From NCBI GenBank assembly GCA_027030605.1, contig JALVEV010000313.1, positions 1-19,346 of the forward strand: 19,346 nt of DNA. The letters run 5' to 3'. This DNA comes from Campylobacteraceae bacterium. GTDB lineage: Bacteria; Campylobacterota; Campylobacteria; Campylobacterales; Sulfurovaceae. The translations under genes and the position numbers were made by a program. Under the pieces are notes generated by a model. That model ran no database searches, was not told where the DNA came from, and saw only the letters and a program-made list of their open reading frames with translations. Positions 1 through 7,858 of the stretch are shown in pieces (positions within the stretch are counted from its first letter, which is position 1; each line of letters starts with the position of its first letter).

Positions 1-312
1 GGTAACCCATATTTTACTACCGATACAGCAGGAACACTTAGAGCCTCTGAGATTGAGGCTGACTGCATTATAAAAGCTACAAAGGTAGATGGAGTTTATG
101 ACAAAGACCCACATAAGTTTGATGATGCAGTAAAATTGCCAACTCTAACTTATGATGAAGCGTTAGAGGATGATATTAGAGTTATGGACGATACCTCTAT
201 TGCGTTAGCAAAAGAGAATAACCTTCCAATTATTGTCTGTAACATGTTTGAAAAAGGAAATCTTTTAAAGATTGTTGAAGGTAACAGAGACCTCTGTTCT
301 GTAGTAGAGTAG
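1..312 (+). CDS. pyrH: UMP kinase (uridylate kinase), 3' part only
   Basis: Partial gene: the window opens inside it and only the last 103 codons to TAG (310-312) are present. UMP kinase phosphorylates UMP to UDP in the cytoplasm, the committed step to UTP and CTP. The visible part begins with the GNPYFTTDTAG segment of the amino-acid-kinase fold, continues with ATKVDGVYDKDP, which is highly characteristic of bacterial PyrH, and ends with the C-terminal strand around NNLPIIVCNMFEKGN. Only 31 bases separate it from rpoZ, so it probably heads or belongs to the operon that runs to the amidase. The N-terminal half, including the P-loop-like glycine segment, lies outside the window. Identification is firm from motif spacing and from the known pyrH-rpoZ-spoT neighbourhood of Campylobacterota. 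Confidence 0.95.
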   Translation, partial: GNPYFTTDTAGTLRASEIEADCIIKATKVDGVYDKDPHKFDDAVKLPTLTYDEALEDDIRVMDDTSIALAKENNLPIIVCNMFEKGNLLKIVEGNRDLCSVVE

Positions 313-343
313 TTTAACTTAAAATTTAACCATAAGGATAAAA

Positions 344-550
344 ATGAAAATTGAAAAATTAACAGCATTGGCATTAGAAAAAGTAGATTTTGACAGATAT
401 TTATTGGCCGCAGCTGTAGGTAAAAGAGCATCGGCTATTGCAAATGGTGCTACTCCATTAGTAGATATGGATGCAAAAATTGATAAATTTACTGATATTG
501 CACTAGTAGAGATTGCAAAAGGTAAAATTGTAGTTAGCAACGAAGGGTAA
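344..550 (+). CDS. rpoZ: RNA polymerase omega subunit
   Basis: A 68-residue protein matching the short omega subunit of Campylobacterota. Omega helps fold and assemble the beta' subunit of RNA polymerase and, in other bacteria, contributes to a ppGpp-binding site. The N-terminal half carries the usual omega pattern: EKLTALALEKVDFDRYLLAAAVGKRA, that is a helix with 'RY.L...VGKRA', followed by an IANGA segment; the region after residue 50 ends in an IALVEIAKGKI helix. A good Shine-Dalgarno (AAGGAT, about 332-337) precedes the ATG. The gene lies between pyrH and spoT, the common bacterial rpoZ-spoT pairing. Its last codons (GAAGGG, 542-547) double as the ribosome binding site of spoT, so the two are probably translationally coupled. 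Confidence 0.95.
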   Translation: MKIEKLTALALEKVDFDRYLLAAAVGKRASAIANGATPLVDMDAKIDKFTDIALVEIAKGKIVVSNEG

Positions 551-554
551 CTTC

Positions 555-2711
555 TTGGAGGCTTTATTAAACAAAGCACGTCATATTAACACCATAGAAG
601 AGGCCCAAAAGCTTCTTTTTCACTATCATCCTACACAATCACTCCTTTTCCATAAAGCATTGAGTTTAGCAAAAGAGGCTCATGCTCACCAAAAAAGAAA
701 GAGTGGTGAACCCTATATTATTCATCCTATTCTTGTTGCTACCATTACAGCTTTAGTCTCTAATGATGAGGCTATGATAATTGCAGCACTACTGCATGAT
801 GTAGTGGAAGATACCGACTATGTGATAGAAGAGATAGAGGAGATATTTGGTGAAGATGTTGCTCATATGGTTGAGGGCTTAACTAAAATTGAAGATATTA
901 GAGAAGAGGAGCTTATTCCCTCTACTTCAGATAAAAAGCTTATCTCTTCAGCATTGACCTTTCGGAAGATGTTAATTTCATCTATTAAAGATGTTCGAGT
1001 GCTAGTAGTAAAACTTTGTGATAGACTACACAATATGATTACACTAGATGCTCTACCTAAAGAGAAGCAACAGCGTATTGCAGAAGAGACAATGGTAGTT
1101 TACGCTCCTATTGCTCATAGACTTGGTATCTCACAGTTAAAGAACCGTCTTGAAGATTTAAGTTTTTACTATATTTACCCTGAAGCCTATAAAAAGATTA
1201 AAGATTATCTTGATAGTAACTCTCAAAACTTGCAACTTAAACTCAATATTTTTGTAAGCAACATTAAAAAACTAATGAAAGAGAATGGTTTTGAAGAGGA
1301 TGAGTTTGAAGTTTTTGGACGAGTAAAACACTACTACTCTATGTATCAGAAGATGCAACGTAAGGGGATTGGAATTGATGAAATTTTAGACCTAATTGCT
1401 ATTAGAATTTTAGTTAAAAAAGATATAGATTGTTATAAAGTCTTAGGTGCATTGCATCTGAACTATAAACCTATTATTTCACGTTTTAAAGACTATATTA
1501 CTTTACCAAAAGAGAATGGTTATGCAACTATTCATACGACACTTTTTAATGATGATGGTATTGTTGAAGCTCAAATTCGTACTTTTGAAATGCATAAAAC
1601 AGCAGAGTATGGAATTGCAGCACATTGGCGATATAAAGATGGTAGAGAGAAGAAAAAGACTATTAATCTGGATTGGTTAGAGAGCCTTCAATATCAGAAT
1701 GATTCAGTAGAGGAGTTTTACTCTTTAGCAAAGGGTGACCTATTTGTTGATGATATTGCTGTCTTTTCTCCTGATGGAGATACTTATACCTTGCCACGTA
1801 AATCAGTGGCTTTAGATTTTGCTTATGCTATTCATTCAGAAGTTGGTGATAAAGCTGTCTCTGCATTGGTTAACAAACGTAAAGTATCACTTTTAACAAC
1901 ATTGAAAAATGGGGATATTGTAAGAATTATTACTGATAAAGAGGCACATGTTCATTGTTCATGGTACGATACAGTAATGACCTCTAAGGCAAAAGAGGGA
2001 ATACGAAGTGCTTGTAATGCAAAGATTAAAGAGTGTAATAGATTAGCATCAATTAATATTTTAACTGAGTTGGCTAACCATTGTAGTACAAAAATTTCAT
2101 ATAATGATATAGAACAGATGTTCCAAATATGTACTTTAAAAGAGAATGCCTATAAAATGACATCAAATAAAGAGATTTATAAAGAGGTTAGTAAAAAGTT
2201 CTTAGAGAGGTTTGGTTCTAATAATATCTCTTGTGTAAAACCTTATGAGACGATAAAAGAGCATTTTAGATTTATCTCTAATTTTGAGATAGAAAATGTA
2301 GAGTTTGACTACTGCTGTCATCCTAAAATGGGAGATGAGGTTGTAGCTTTTGTTGAAGAGGATAAAGTAGTGATTCATCATAAACTTTGTCAAGAGGCAT
2401 ATAAGTTGATGAATGCCAGAACTCCAATGGTCTTTGTTACTTGGGTCGATGAAAAAACAGCACGTTATCAGTTAATTATCTCTCTACAGAACCGTAAAGG
2501 TATTTTAGCAGAGTTATTGCACAAATTGGCAAAACTAGATTTAAATGTTGTGAGTATTGAGTTAGGAATAAAGAGTTCAGAGAGTGCAGAATTTTGTAAA
2601 TTAGAGGTTGAAACTCAAGAGCAGAATGCTAAAAGATTAGAAGAGAAATTGAGTAAAAAATTTAAGCTTATTGAGATGATAAGTCTTAATGATGCCTATA
2701 GTAAAAAATAG
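555..2711 (+). CDS. spoT: Bifunctional-type (p)ppGpp synthetase/hydrolase (SpoT/Rel)
   Basis: A 718-residue long RelA/SpoT homologue that makes and degrades the alarmone (p)ppGpp. Domains in order: an HD hydrolase domain (about 30-180) with its metal/catalytic residues visible at H57, H81-D82 and D156 (CDRLHN); a synthetase domain (about 240-360) with the RFKDY signature at 310-314 and NGYATIHT at 321-328; a TGS domain (about 398-460); a helical segment with the zinc-finger-like CCHPKMGDE at 587-595; and a C-terminal ACT domain (about 637-718). R-x-K-D, rather than the E-x-D-D of synthetase-only RelA, together with the intact HD residues, indicates a bifunctional enzyme; this follows known family rules. 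The start is TTG at 555, supported by GAAGGG at 542-547 seven bases upstream and by N-terminal length. It sits 4 bases after rpoZ and 15 before tyrS in one operon. Confidence 0.94.
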   Translation: MEALLNKARHINTIEEAQKLLFHYHPTQSLLFHKALSLAKEAHAHQKRKSGEPYIIHPILVATITALVSNDEAMIIAALLHDVVEDTDYVIEEIEEIFGEDVAHMVEGLTKIEDIREEELIPSTSDKKLISSALTFRKMLISSIKDVRVLVVKLCDRLHNMITLDALPKEKQQRIAEETMVVYAPIAHRLGISQLKNRLEDLSFYYIYPEAYKKIKDYLDSNSQNLQLKLNIFVSNIKKLMKENGFEEDEFEVFGRVKHYYSMYQKMQRKGIGIDEILDLIAIRILVKKDIDCYKVLGALHLNYKPIISRFKDYITLPKENGYATIHTTLFNDDGIVEAQIRTFEMHKTAEYGIAAHWRYKDGREKKKTINLDWLESLQYQNDSVEEFYSLAKGDLFVDDIAVFSPDGDTYTLPRKSVALDFAYAIHSEVGDKAVSALVNKRKVSLLTTLKNGDIVRIITDKEAHVHCSWYDTVMTSKAKEGIRSACNAKIKECNRLASINILTELANHCSTKISYNDIEQMFQICTLKENAYKMTSNKEIYKEVSKKFLERFGSNNISCVKPYETIKEHFRFISNFEIENVEFDYCCHPKMGDEVVAFVEEDKVVIHHKLCQEAYKLMNARTPMVFVTWVDEKTARYQLIISLQNRKGILAELLHKLAKLDLNVVSIELGIKSSESAEFCKLEVETQEQNAKRLEEKLSKKFKLIEMISLNDAYSKK

Positions 2712-2726
2712 AATAGAGGGGAAAAG

Positions 2727-3932
2727 ATGTCAAATATAGAAATAGCATTAGAAGAGATTAGTCGAGGGACGGCTGAGATAATTGATATGGAACGTATTGA
2801 AAAGCTGGTAAGACGCTTTTATGAAACAGGAGAGACCTATACTGTAAAAGCAGGGTTTGACCCAACAGGTGCAGACCTTCATGTGGGTCATGCTGTTTTA
2901 ATGCAGAAGTTAAAAGTGTTTCAAGAACATGGGGCAAGAGTTCAACTTTTAGTGGGGGATTTTACCGCAACCATTGGTGACCCAACAGGAAAATCTGAAA
3001 CAAGAAAAGTGTTAGATAGAGAAACCATTTTAAAAAATGCACAGACCTACCAAGACCAAGCGTTTATTATTTTAGATAGAGAGAAGACCGACATTGTCTT
3101 TAACTCAACATGGCTAGATGCATTAGGTGCAGGAGGTATGGTAAGTCTAACAACTACTTATAATGTAGCTCGTATGTTAGAGCGTGATGACTTTGAAAAG
3201 CGTTATAAATCTGGGCAGAGTATCTCGATTTCAGAGTTTATCTACCCTCTGCTTCAAGGGTATGACTCTGTAGAGTTGAAATCAGATATTGAAGTTGGTG
3301 GAACTGACCAAAAATTTAACCTTTTGATGGGAAGACATCTACAACGCACCTACAGTGTTGGAAAAGAACAAGCTGTTCTTATGATGCCTATTTTAGAGGG
3401 ACTTGATGGAGTTCAAAAGATGAGTAAATCTCTTAACAACTACATTGGTATTACCGAAGAGCCAAAAGAGATTTATGGTAAGGTCTTATCAATATCAGAT
3501 GAGCTTATGTGGCGATACTATGAACTTCTAAGTGACAAATCTTTAAGTGAGATAGAACAGTTAAAAACAGATGTTGCAAATGGAGACTTGCATCCTAAAA
3601 AAGTGAAAGAAAACCTCGCTTTAGAGCTAACTGCTAGATTTTATAATGAAGAGTCTGCTACTATGGCTAAGCGTGAATTTGATAATGTATTCAAATCAAA
3701 TCAATTACCTACAGATATACCTGAATTTGAGATGGAGTCTGACATTTGGATTTGTAAAGCACTGGTAGATGCAGGAATTGAGCCTTCTACTTCTCAAGCA
3801 CGACGTGACATCAAGCAGGGTGGAGTGCGTGTTGACCAAGAGAAAGTGGCTGATGACAAGATGAATTTAAGTTCAGGTGAGTATATTTTACAAGTAGGTA
3901 AACGAAAATTTGCAAAAGTAAAGGTAAAGTAG
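2727..3932 (+). CDS. tyrS: Tyrosyl-tRNA synthetase
   Basis: A class I aminoacyl-tRNA synthetase of 401 residues that charges tRNA-Tyr. Visible signatures: HVGH at 52-55 (the HIGH motif) in the Rossmann domain, the tyrosine-specificity block QGYDS at 177-181 with GGTDQKFN at 191-198, KMSKS at 231-235, and a C-terminal S4 RNA-binding domain from about 340 that contains SQARRDIKQGGVRV. Length fits the bacterial TyrRS form. AGAGGGG at 2715-2721 is a strong ribosome binding site before ATG. The stop codon TAG overlaps by one base the GTG start of the next gene, so the downstream flavoprotein is probably translated by termination-reinitiation. No upstream T-box or attenuator is visible; it appears to be expressed from the operon promoter. 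Confidence 0.97.
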   Translation: MSNIEIALEEISRGTAEIIDMERIEKLVRRFYETGETYTVKAGFDPTGADLHVGHAVLMQKLKVFQEHGARVQLLVGDFTATIGDPTGKSETRKVLDRETILKNAQTYQDQAFIILDREKTDIVFNSTWLDALGAGGMVSLTTTYNVARMLERDDFEKRYKSGQSISISEFIYPLLQGYDSVELKSDIEVGGTDQKFNLLMGRHLQRTYSVGKEQAVLMMPILEGLDGVQKMSKSLNNYIGITEEPKEIYGKVLSISDELMWRYYELLSDKSLSEIEQLKTDVANGDLHPKKVKENLALELTARFYNEESATMAKREFDNVFKSNQLPTDIPEFEMESDIWICKALVDAGIEPSTSQARRDIKQGGVRVDQEKVADDKMNLSSGEYILQVGKRKFAKVKVK

Positions 3933-5029
3933 TGGCATTTAAATCTTTTAAAATTGGGAAATATACCATTGAAAAACCAATTATTCAAGGTGGTATGGGT
4001 GTAGGAATTTCTTGGGACCAATTGGCAGGGAATGTAAGTTTAGAGGGTGGACTTGGTGTAATCTCAGCTGTAGGGACAGGGGTTTATAAAAACCGAGCTT
4101 ATGTTGAAAAGACAGTAGGAAAAGAGGCACGTCCTTTAGATGCTATTAATTTCTACTCCTATCCTGCTCTACAGAAAATTTTTGACAATGCAAGAGAGAT
4201 TTGTGGAGATAAACCTTTAGCCGTAAATATACTCTATGCACAAAATGATTACAATAGAGTGGTAGCAGATGCATGTAAAGCAGGAGCAGATATAATTATT
4301 ACAGGTGCAGGTCTTCCGTTAACCATGCCAGAGGCTACAAAAGATTACCCAGATGTTGCGTTAGTTCCTATTGTCTCTACAGCAAAAGCTCTAAGAATCT
4401 TATGTAGACGTTGGAAAAAGACTCATAACCGTCTTCCCGATGCTGTAATTGTTGAAGGACCACTCTCTGGTGGACACCAAGGGTTTAAGTATGAGGAGTG
4501 TTTTTTACCTGAAAACCAACTAGAAAATATCTTGCCTCCTGTTGTCGAAGAGGCTAAAAACTGGGGTTCTATGCCAATTATTGCAGCAGGTGGTATTTGG
4601 GACCATGATGATATTCAAAAGATGATAGATTTAGGTGCTGATGCTGTACAAATGGGTACACGATTTATTGGTACAATAGAGTGTGATACAAGTGATGTAA
4701 TGAAGCAGATGATTATTGATGCGACAGAAGATGACATTAAACTCTTTAAATCACCAGTTGGTTACCCTGCACGTGGAGTAAAGAGTCAACTTCATAAAAA
4801 CATTGAGTTAGGAACAGCACCAAAGGTTGCGTGTATCTCTAACTGTGTTGCACCGTGTAACCGTGGTGAAGAGGCGAAAATTGTAGGCTACTGTATTGCA
4901 GACCGACTAACCGATGCCTATGATGGTATAGCTGAAACAGGTCTCTTCTTTACAGGTTCTAATGGATATAAACTCAATGAGATTATATCAGTTAAAGAGC
5001 TGATGGATAAACTTATGAACGGAGAATAA
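3932..5029 (+). CDS. Nitronate monooxygenase / FabK-like FMN enzyme
   Basis: A 365-residue TIM-barrel flavoprotein of the nitronate monooxygenase (2-nitropropane dioxygenase)/FabK family. Family marks seen: IIQGGMGVGIS at 17-27, ITGAGLP at 123-129, the GPLSGGHQGF block at 176-185 with the family's active-site-region H182, the FMN-phosphate loop AAGGIWD at 218-224 and QMGTRF at 240-245. The true substrate cannot be read from sequence: family members oxidise nitronates or reduce enoyl-ACP. The C-terminal part holds four cysteines spaced C301-x3-C305-x3-C309-x11-C321, not part of the core barrel and suggestive of a metal or Fe-S site. The GTG start overlaps the tyrS stop by one base. From memory C. 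jejuni has a homologue at the same place, between tyrS and amiA, which argues for a conserved housekeeping job. Confidence 0.85.
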   Translation: MAFKSFKIGKYTIEKPIIQGGMGVGISWDQLAGNVSLEGGLGVISAVGTGVYKNRAYVEKTVGKEARPLDAINFYSYPALQKIFDNAREICGDKPLAVNILYAQNDYNRVVADACKAGADIIITGAGLPLTMPEATKDYPDVALVPIVSTAKALRILCRRWKKTHNRLPDAVIVEGPLSGGHQGFKYEECFLPENQLENILPPVVEEAKNWGSMPIIAAGGIWDHDDIQKMIDLGADAVQMGTRFIGTIECDTSDVMKQMIIDATEDDIKLFKSPVGYPARGVKSQLHKNIELGTAPKVACISNCVAPCNRGEEAKIVGYCIADRLTDAYDGIAETGLFFTGSNGYKLNEIISVKELMDKLMNGE

Positions 5030-5033
5030 AATT
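5021..5033 (+). promoter_or_regulatory. Ribosome binding site deciding a non-canonical ATT start of the amidase
   Basis: GGAG at 5021-5024 is followed by AATAAA and then ATT at 5031-5033. The frame is open back to a TGA at 5016-5018, and no ATG, GTG or TTG occurs in it before TTG at 5067. The stop codon of the preceding gene (5027-5029) lies between GGAG and ATT. ATT initiation is known in E. coli infC and pcnB; here it is an inference from site spacing and the need for a full signal peptide. Confidence 0.6.
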
Positions 5034-6185
5034 TTTACTAAAAAAACTTTATATAAATATTTAATATTGCTATTTTTAACTTTACTTTTTTCAGAGAGAC
5101 TTTTCGCGGGAAATAACTTCATAAAAAGTAAAATTCGTCAAGCAGAGTTACGTCTCTATTTCTCTTCTAAAATAGAGAGGGTAACCTACTTCTCGATTCC
5201 TCTAAAAGATGGGTTGACCAAATATGTCTATGATATTCATGGAGCAACTCTGCCTTCAGGAAAAGGAATCTCTCACCACACCTTTAGAACTATTAAATCT
5301 TTTCGTATAGCACAAAATTCCCCTACTAAGCTTCGTGTGGTTATTGAATCAAAAGAGAAGGCGTTAGACAAACATGAGTTTAAAGGAAGGATGTTAATTA
5401 TTCCTCTTATTTCAGGACGTTATGTTGTTGGGTTTAGTGACTCTAACTCCTCTTCAAGTTCTAAAAAATCTAAAACTTTAAAAGATAATGCTACCTCTAA
5501 AAAATATCGTTACCGAGTTGTTATTGATGCAGGACATGGTGGGAAAGATGTAGGAGCAATCTGTTGTGGAGATAAAAAAGAGAAATTTGTTGTCTTCTCT
5601 ATAGCTTCAAAACTCAAAAAAAAGTTAGAAGCAAAAGGTTTTAAGGTCTATATGACAAGAGATGATGACAGCTTTGTGAAGTTACCTAAACGAACAGAGT
5701 TTGCCAATAAGAAAAAGGCTGATATTTTTATCTCTATTCATGCTAATGCAGCACCCAATAAGCAGATGCGAGATATATTTAAGGGTATAGAGGTCTACTA
5801 TCTCTCTCCAGCTAAAACTCAAAGAGCCAAAGAGGCAGCAGAAAAAGAGAATGCTGTTATGCTTGAGGGAAAAGATTTCTATACCAAAAATGAGTATCTA
5901 TCTCTGCTCAACCGAGAGAAGATTGTAGAGTCCCATAAGTTGGGCTTAGATGTTAGTAATAAAATGTTAAAAAATGTACGTTCACACTTTGGCTCTGTTG
6001 TCAATAGTGGAGTAAAACCTGCAAACTTTTGGGTTCTAGTTGGAGCTCAAATGCCAGCTATCTTGGTAGAGACAGGCTACATTACCCACCCAAAAGAGGG
6101 TGAGAACCTTATGAATAACTACTATAAAGAGCTACTTGCTAAAGGAATTGCAGAGGGCATAGAGCGTTACTTAAGTCACAAGTAG
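5031..6185 (+). CDS. amiA: Periplasmic N-acetylmuramoyl-L-alanine amidase, probable ATT start
   Basis: A zinc amidase (Amidase_3 family) that cuts the bond between N-acetylmuramic acid and the stem peptide of peptidoglycan, as needed for daughter-cell separation. From ATT at 5031 the protein has 384 residues. A signal peptide comes first: lysines near the start (FTKKTLYKY), a hydrophobic core, and probable cleavage after RLFA. An AMIN-like domain follows (about 35-130), then a serine/lysine-rich linker, then the catalytic domain. Zinc ligands and catalytic residues are visible as H168 (DAGHGG), E184 (KEKFVV), H237 (SIHANA) and E347 (VETGY). The first standard-type start, TTG at 5067, would remove the lysine-rich n-region and lacks a good ribosome site. 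GGAG at 5021-5024 lies six bases before the ATT. The gene ends the pyrH operon, and its TAG begins the hairpin at 6183. Confidence 0.9.
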   Translation: MFTKKTLYKYLILLFLTLLFSERLFAGNNFIKSKIRQAELRLYFSSKIERVTYFSIPLKDGLTKYVYDIHGATLPSGKGISHHTFRTIKSFRIAQNSPTKLRVVIESKEKALDKHEFKGRMLIIPLISGRYVVGFSDSNSSSSSKKSKTLKDNATSKKYRYRVVIDAGHGGKDVGAICCGDKKEKFVVFSIASKLKKKLEAKGFKVYMTRDDDSFVKLPKRTEFANKKKADIFISIHANAAPNKQMRDIFKGIEVYYLSPAKTQRAKEAAEKENAVMLEGKDFYTKNEYLSLLNREKIVESHKLGLDVSNKMLKNVRSHFGSVVNSGVKPANFWVLVGAQMPAILVETGYITHPKEGENLMNNYYKELLAKGIAEGIERYLSHK

Positions 6186-6211
6186 GGTGTTTTCTCCAGA
6201 AAACACCATCA
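6183..6211 (+). repeat. Hairpin behind the amidase gene, member 1 of a related palindrome family
   Basis: A perfect 9-bp stem (GGTGTTTTC, 6186-6194, with GAAAACACC, 6199-6207) around a TCCA loop. Its left end, TAGGG, starts with the amidase stop codon. No T-run follows on the plus strand, so it is not a classic Rho-independent terminator, although it could protect the operon's 3' end or act with Rho. Read in gene direction its plan (TAGGGTGT, stem, CYCC-containing loop, ACACC) resembles the elements at 9180-9205 and 12461-12487. Confidence 0.6.
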
Positions 6212-6232
6212 AAACAAATGGAAAATTCATAG

Positions 6233-6261
6233 TTTAACTATTTGCTTTCTTTCGCTATAAT
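6233..6261 (+). promoter_or_regulatory. Promoter of thrC (sigma70 type)
   Basis: A perfect -10 box TATAAT lies at 6256-6261, with a weak -35-like TTTAAC at 6233-6238 (17-bp spacing) and a T-rich stretch between. Campylobacterota promoters often lack a strong -35, so the -10 carries most of the weight. Predicted start of transcription is near 6268, about 20 bases before the thrC ATG; the ribosome site is TAGGA at 6277-6281. Confidence 0.65.
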
Positions 6262-6287
6262 TCCACATATTTTTTATAGGATTTTTT

Positions 6288-7757
6288 ATGCAATTCATAG
6301 AGACACGTGGTAATGATGGTGTTAAGCCAAGTAAGGTTAATTTTTCAGAGGCTATCTTAAGCCCAAGTGCTAGTTTTGGTGGTATTTACGTTCCAGAGTC
6401 GCTACCTACCTTTGATACAGAGTTTTTAACCTCTCATCTAAACGCTCACTATAAAGATTTAGCATTGGCTGTTCTTCAAGGTTTTGATATTGATATAGAT
6501 GAATCTACACTAAAAGAGGCTCTCTCTCGTTACGATGCTTTTGATGACCCCTCTAACCCTGTACCTCTTTCTAAAATAGAAGATGACTGTTTTGTCTCGG
6601 AACTCTACCATGGACCAACTCGTGCTTTTAAAGATATGGCACTACAACCATTTGGGTATATTTTGTCAAAAGAGGCTCAAAAAAGAGGTGAGAACTACCT
6701 CATTATGGCTGCAACCTCAGGCGATACAGGTCCAGCAACCCTAGAGACATTTAAAAATCAACCAAATATCAAAGTAGCTTGTCTCTACCCAGATGGTGGA
6801 ACGTCTGATGTTCAGCGTCTGCAAATGGTTACAGAAGAGGCAGAGAACTTAAAAGTCATTGGTGTTCATGGAAACTTTGATGATACTCAAAACACACTAA
6901 AAGCACTTCTTGCATCAGATGAGTTTAAAGAGGAGTTGGCAAAGAGAAACATTAAACTCTCAGCTGCCAACTCGGTTAACTTTGGACGAATTATCTTTCA
7001 GACCATCTACCATATTCACTCCTACTTAGAGCTTGTAAGAGCAGGTGAGATTAAAATAGGCGAAAAGGTCTACCTAGTAGTACCATCAGGTAACTTTGGA
7101 AATGCTCTTGGTGGTTACTATGCCAAAGAGGCAGGGCTTCCTGTAGAGAAGATTCTTATTGCTTCAAATGTCAATAACATCTTAACCGACTGGATAGAGA
7201 AGGGTGAGTATGACCTTACAACTAGAGAGCTTATTAAGACAGAGTCACCCGCAATGGACATCTTAAAGAGTTCAAATATTGAGCGTGTGCTTTTCCATAA
7301 ATTTGGGGTAGAGCGTACTAAAGAGTTAATGGATGATTTGAACTTTAAAAACCGATTTACTATGACCAATGAAGAGAGAGAGGCTATTCAAGCAGATTTC
7401 TCAGCAACCTACTCAACAGATAATGAGTGTGAAGATGTTATTGCAAACTATGCTAAAAAGGGCTACATTATGGACCCACACACGGCAACTTGTATAAAAT
7501 CTTACGAACAAGATACTCCAAAAGAGTTAAAAACCATTATCTACTCAACAGCAGAGTGGACAAAGTTCTCTCCAACCGTTGCTAGAGCGTTAGGTCAAAG
7601 TGAGATTACTACCGATACAGAGGCGATAGAGTGGATTAAAAACAACACCAATGTAACCTCTCCAAAGATGATAGATGAACTCTTTTCTAAAAAGATTAAG
7701 CATACTGTAGTGGTTGAAAAAGAGGGGATTGAAGAGGAGATGTTGAAGTTTTTATAA
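6288..7757 (+). CDS. thrC: Threonine synthase
   Basis: A 489-residue PLP enzyme that converts O-phosphohomoserine to L-threonine in the cytoplasm, the last step of threonine synthesis. The N-terminus (MQFIETRGND) and the domain plan are those of the longer fold-type II threonine synthases found in proteobacteria and yeast. The PLP-binding lysine is K115 in HGPTRAFKDMALQPFG; the phosphate-binding loop SGDTGPA lies at 144-150; SGNFGNALGG further on is another family mark. The start is ATG with the TAGGA site upstream. It has its own promoter (TATAAT at 6256) and stands apart from the amidase operon. Length and motifs look intact. Downstream, the spacer holds a long palindrome rather than a clear terminator with a T-run. 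Confidence 0.95.
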   Translation: MQFIETRGNDGVKPSKVNFSEAILSPSASFGGIYVPESLPTFDTEFLTSHLNAHYKDLALAVLQGFDIDIDESTLKEALSRYDAFDDPSNPVPLSKIEDDCFVSELYHGPTRAFKDMALQPFGYILSKEAQKRGENYLIMAATSGDTGPATLETFKNQPNIKVACLYPDGGTSDVQRLQMVTEEAENLKVIGVHGNFDDTQNTLKALLASDEFKEELAKRNIKLSAANSVNFGRIIFQTIYHIHSYLELVRAGEIKIGEKVYLVVPSGNFGNALGGYYAKEAGLPVEKILIASNVNNILTDWIEKGEYDLTTRELIKTESPAMDILKSSNIERVLFHKFGVERTKELMDDLNFKNRFTMTNEEREAIQADFSATYSTDNECEDVIANYAKKGYIMDPHTATCIKSYEQDTPKELKTIIYSTAEWTKFSPTVARALGQSEITTDTEAIEWIKNNTNVTSPKMIDELFSKKIKHTVVVEKEGIEEEMLKFL

Positions 7758-7790
7758 TACAATAAGGCAAAATAGCCTATAAAATTCTTT

Positions 7791-7858
7791 ATACTTCCTA
7801 AAAATATGATATATTTTGTAAGTATAGTTACGAAAAATATCACTTTTTAGGTAAGTAT
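7791..7858. repeat. 68-bp imperfect palindrome (31-nt arms, 6-nt centre)
   Basis: The left arm 7791-7821 and right arm 7828-7858 pair around GTATAG (7822-7827). Paired blocks, read from the outside in on the left arm, are ATACTT, CCTAAAAA, TGATAT, TTT and GTAA: 27 matched positions, with only a one-base bulge on each arm and a few mismatches. The right arm ends inside the start codon of the ATPase-like remnant (ATG 7857). GTAAGTAT also occurs directly repeated at 7818-7825 and 7851-7858. It could be an operator, a hairpin in the leader, or the end of a small mobile element. Confidence 0.7.

Noticed and set aside
555..2711. RelA-type, synthetase-only reading of the stringent factor
   Set aside because: The HD residues are intact and the RxKD motif is of the bifunctional class.
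7768..7781. Small AGGC/GCCT stem as a thrC terminator
   Set aside because: Only four base pairs and no T-run directly behind it; too weak to call.
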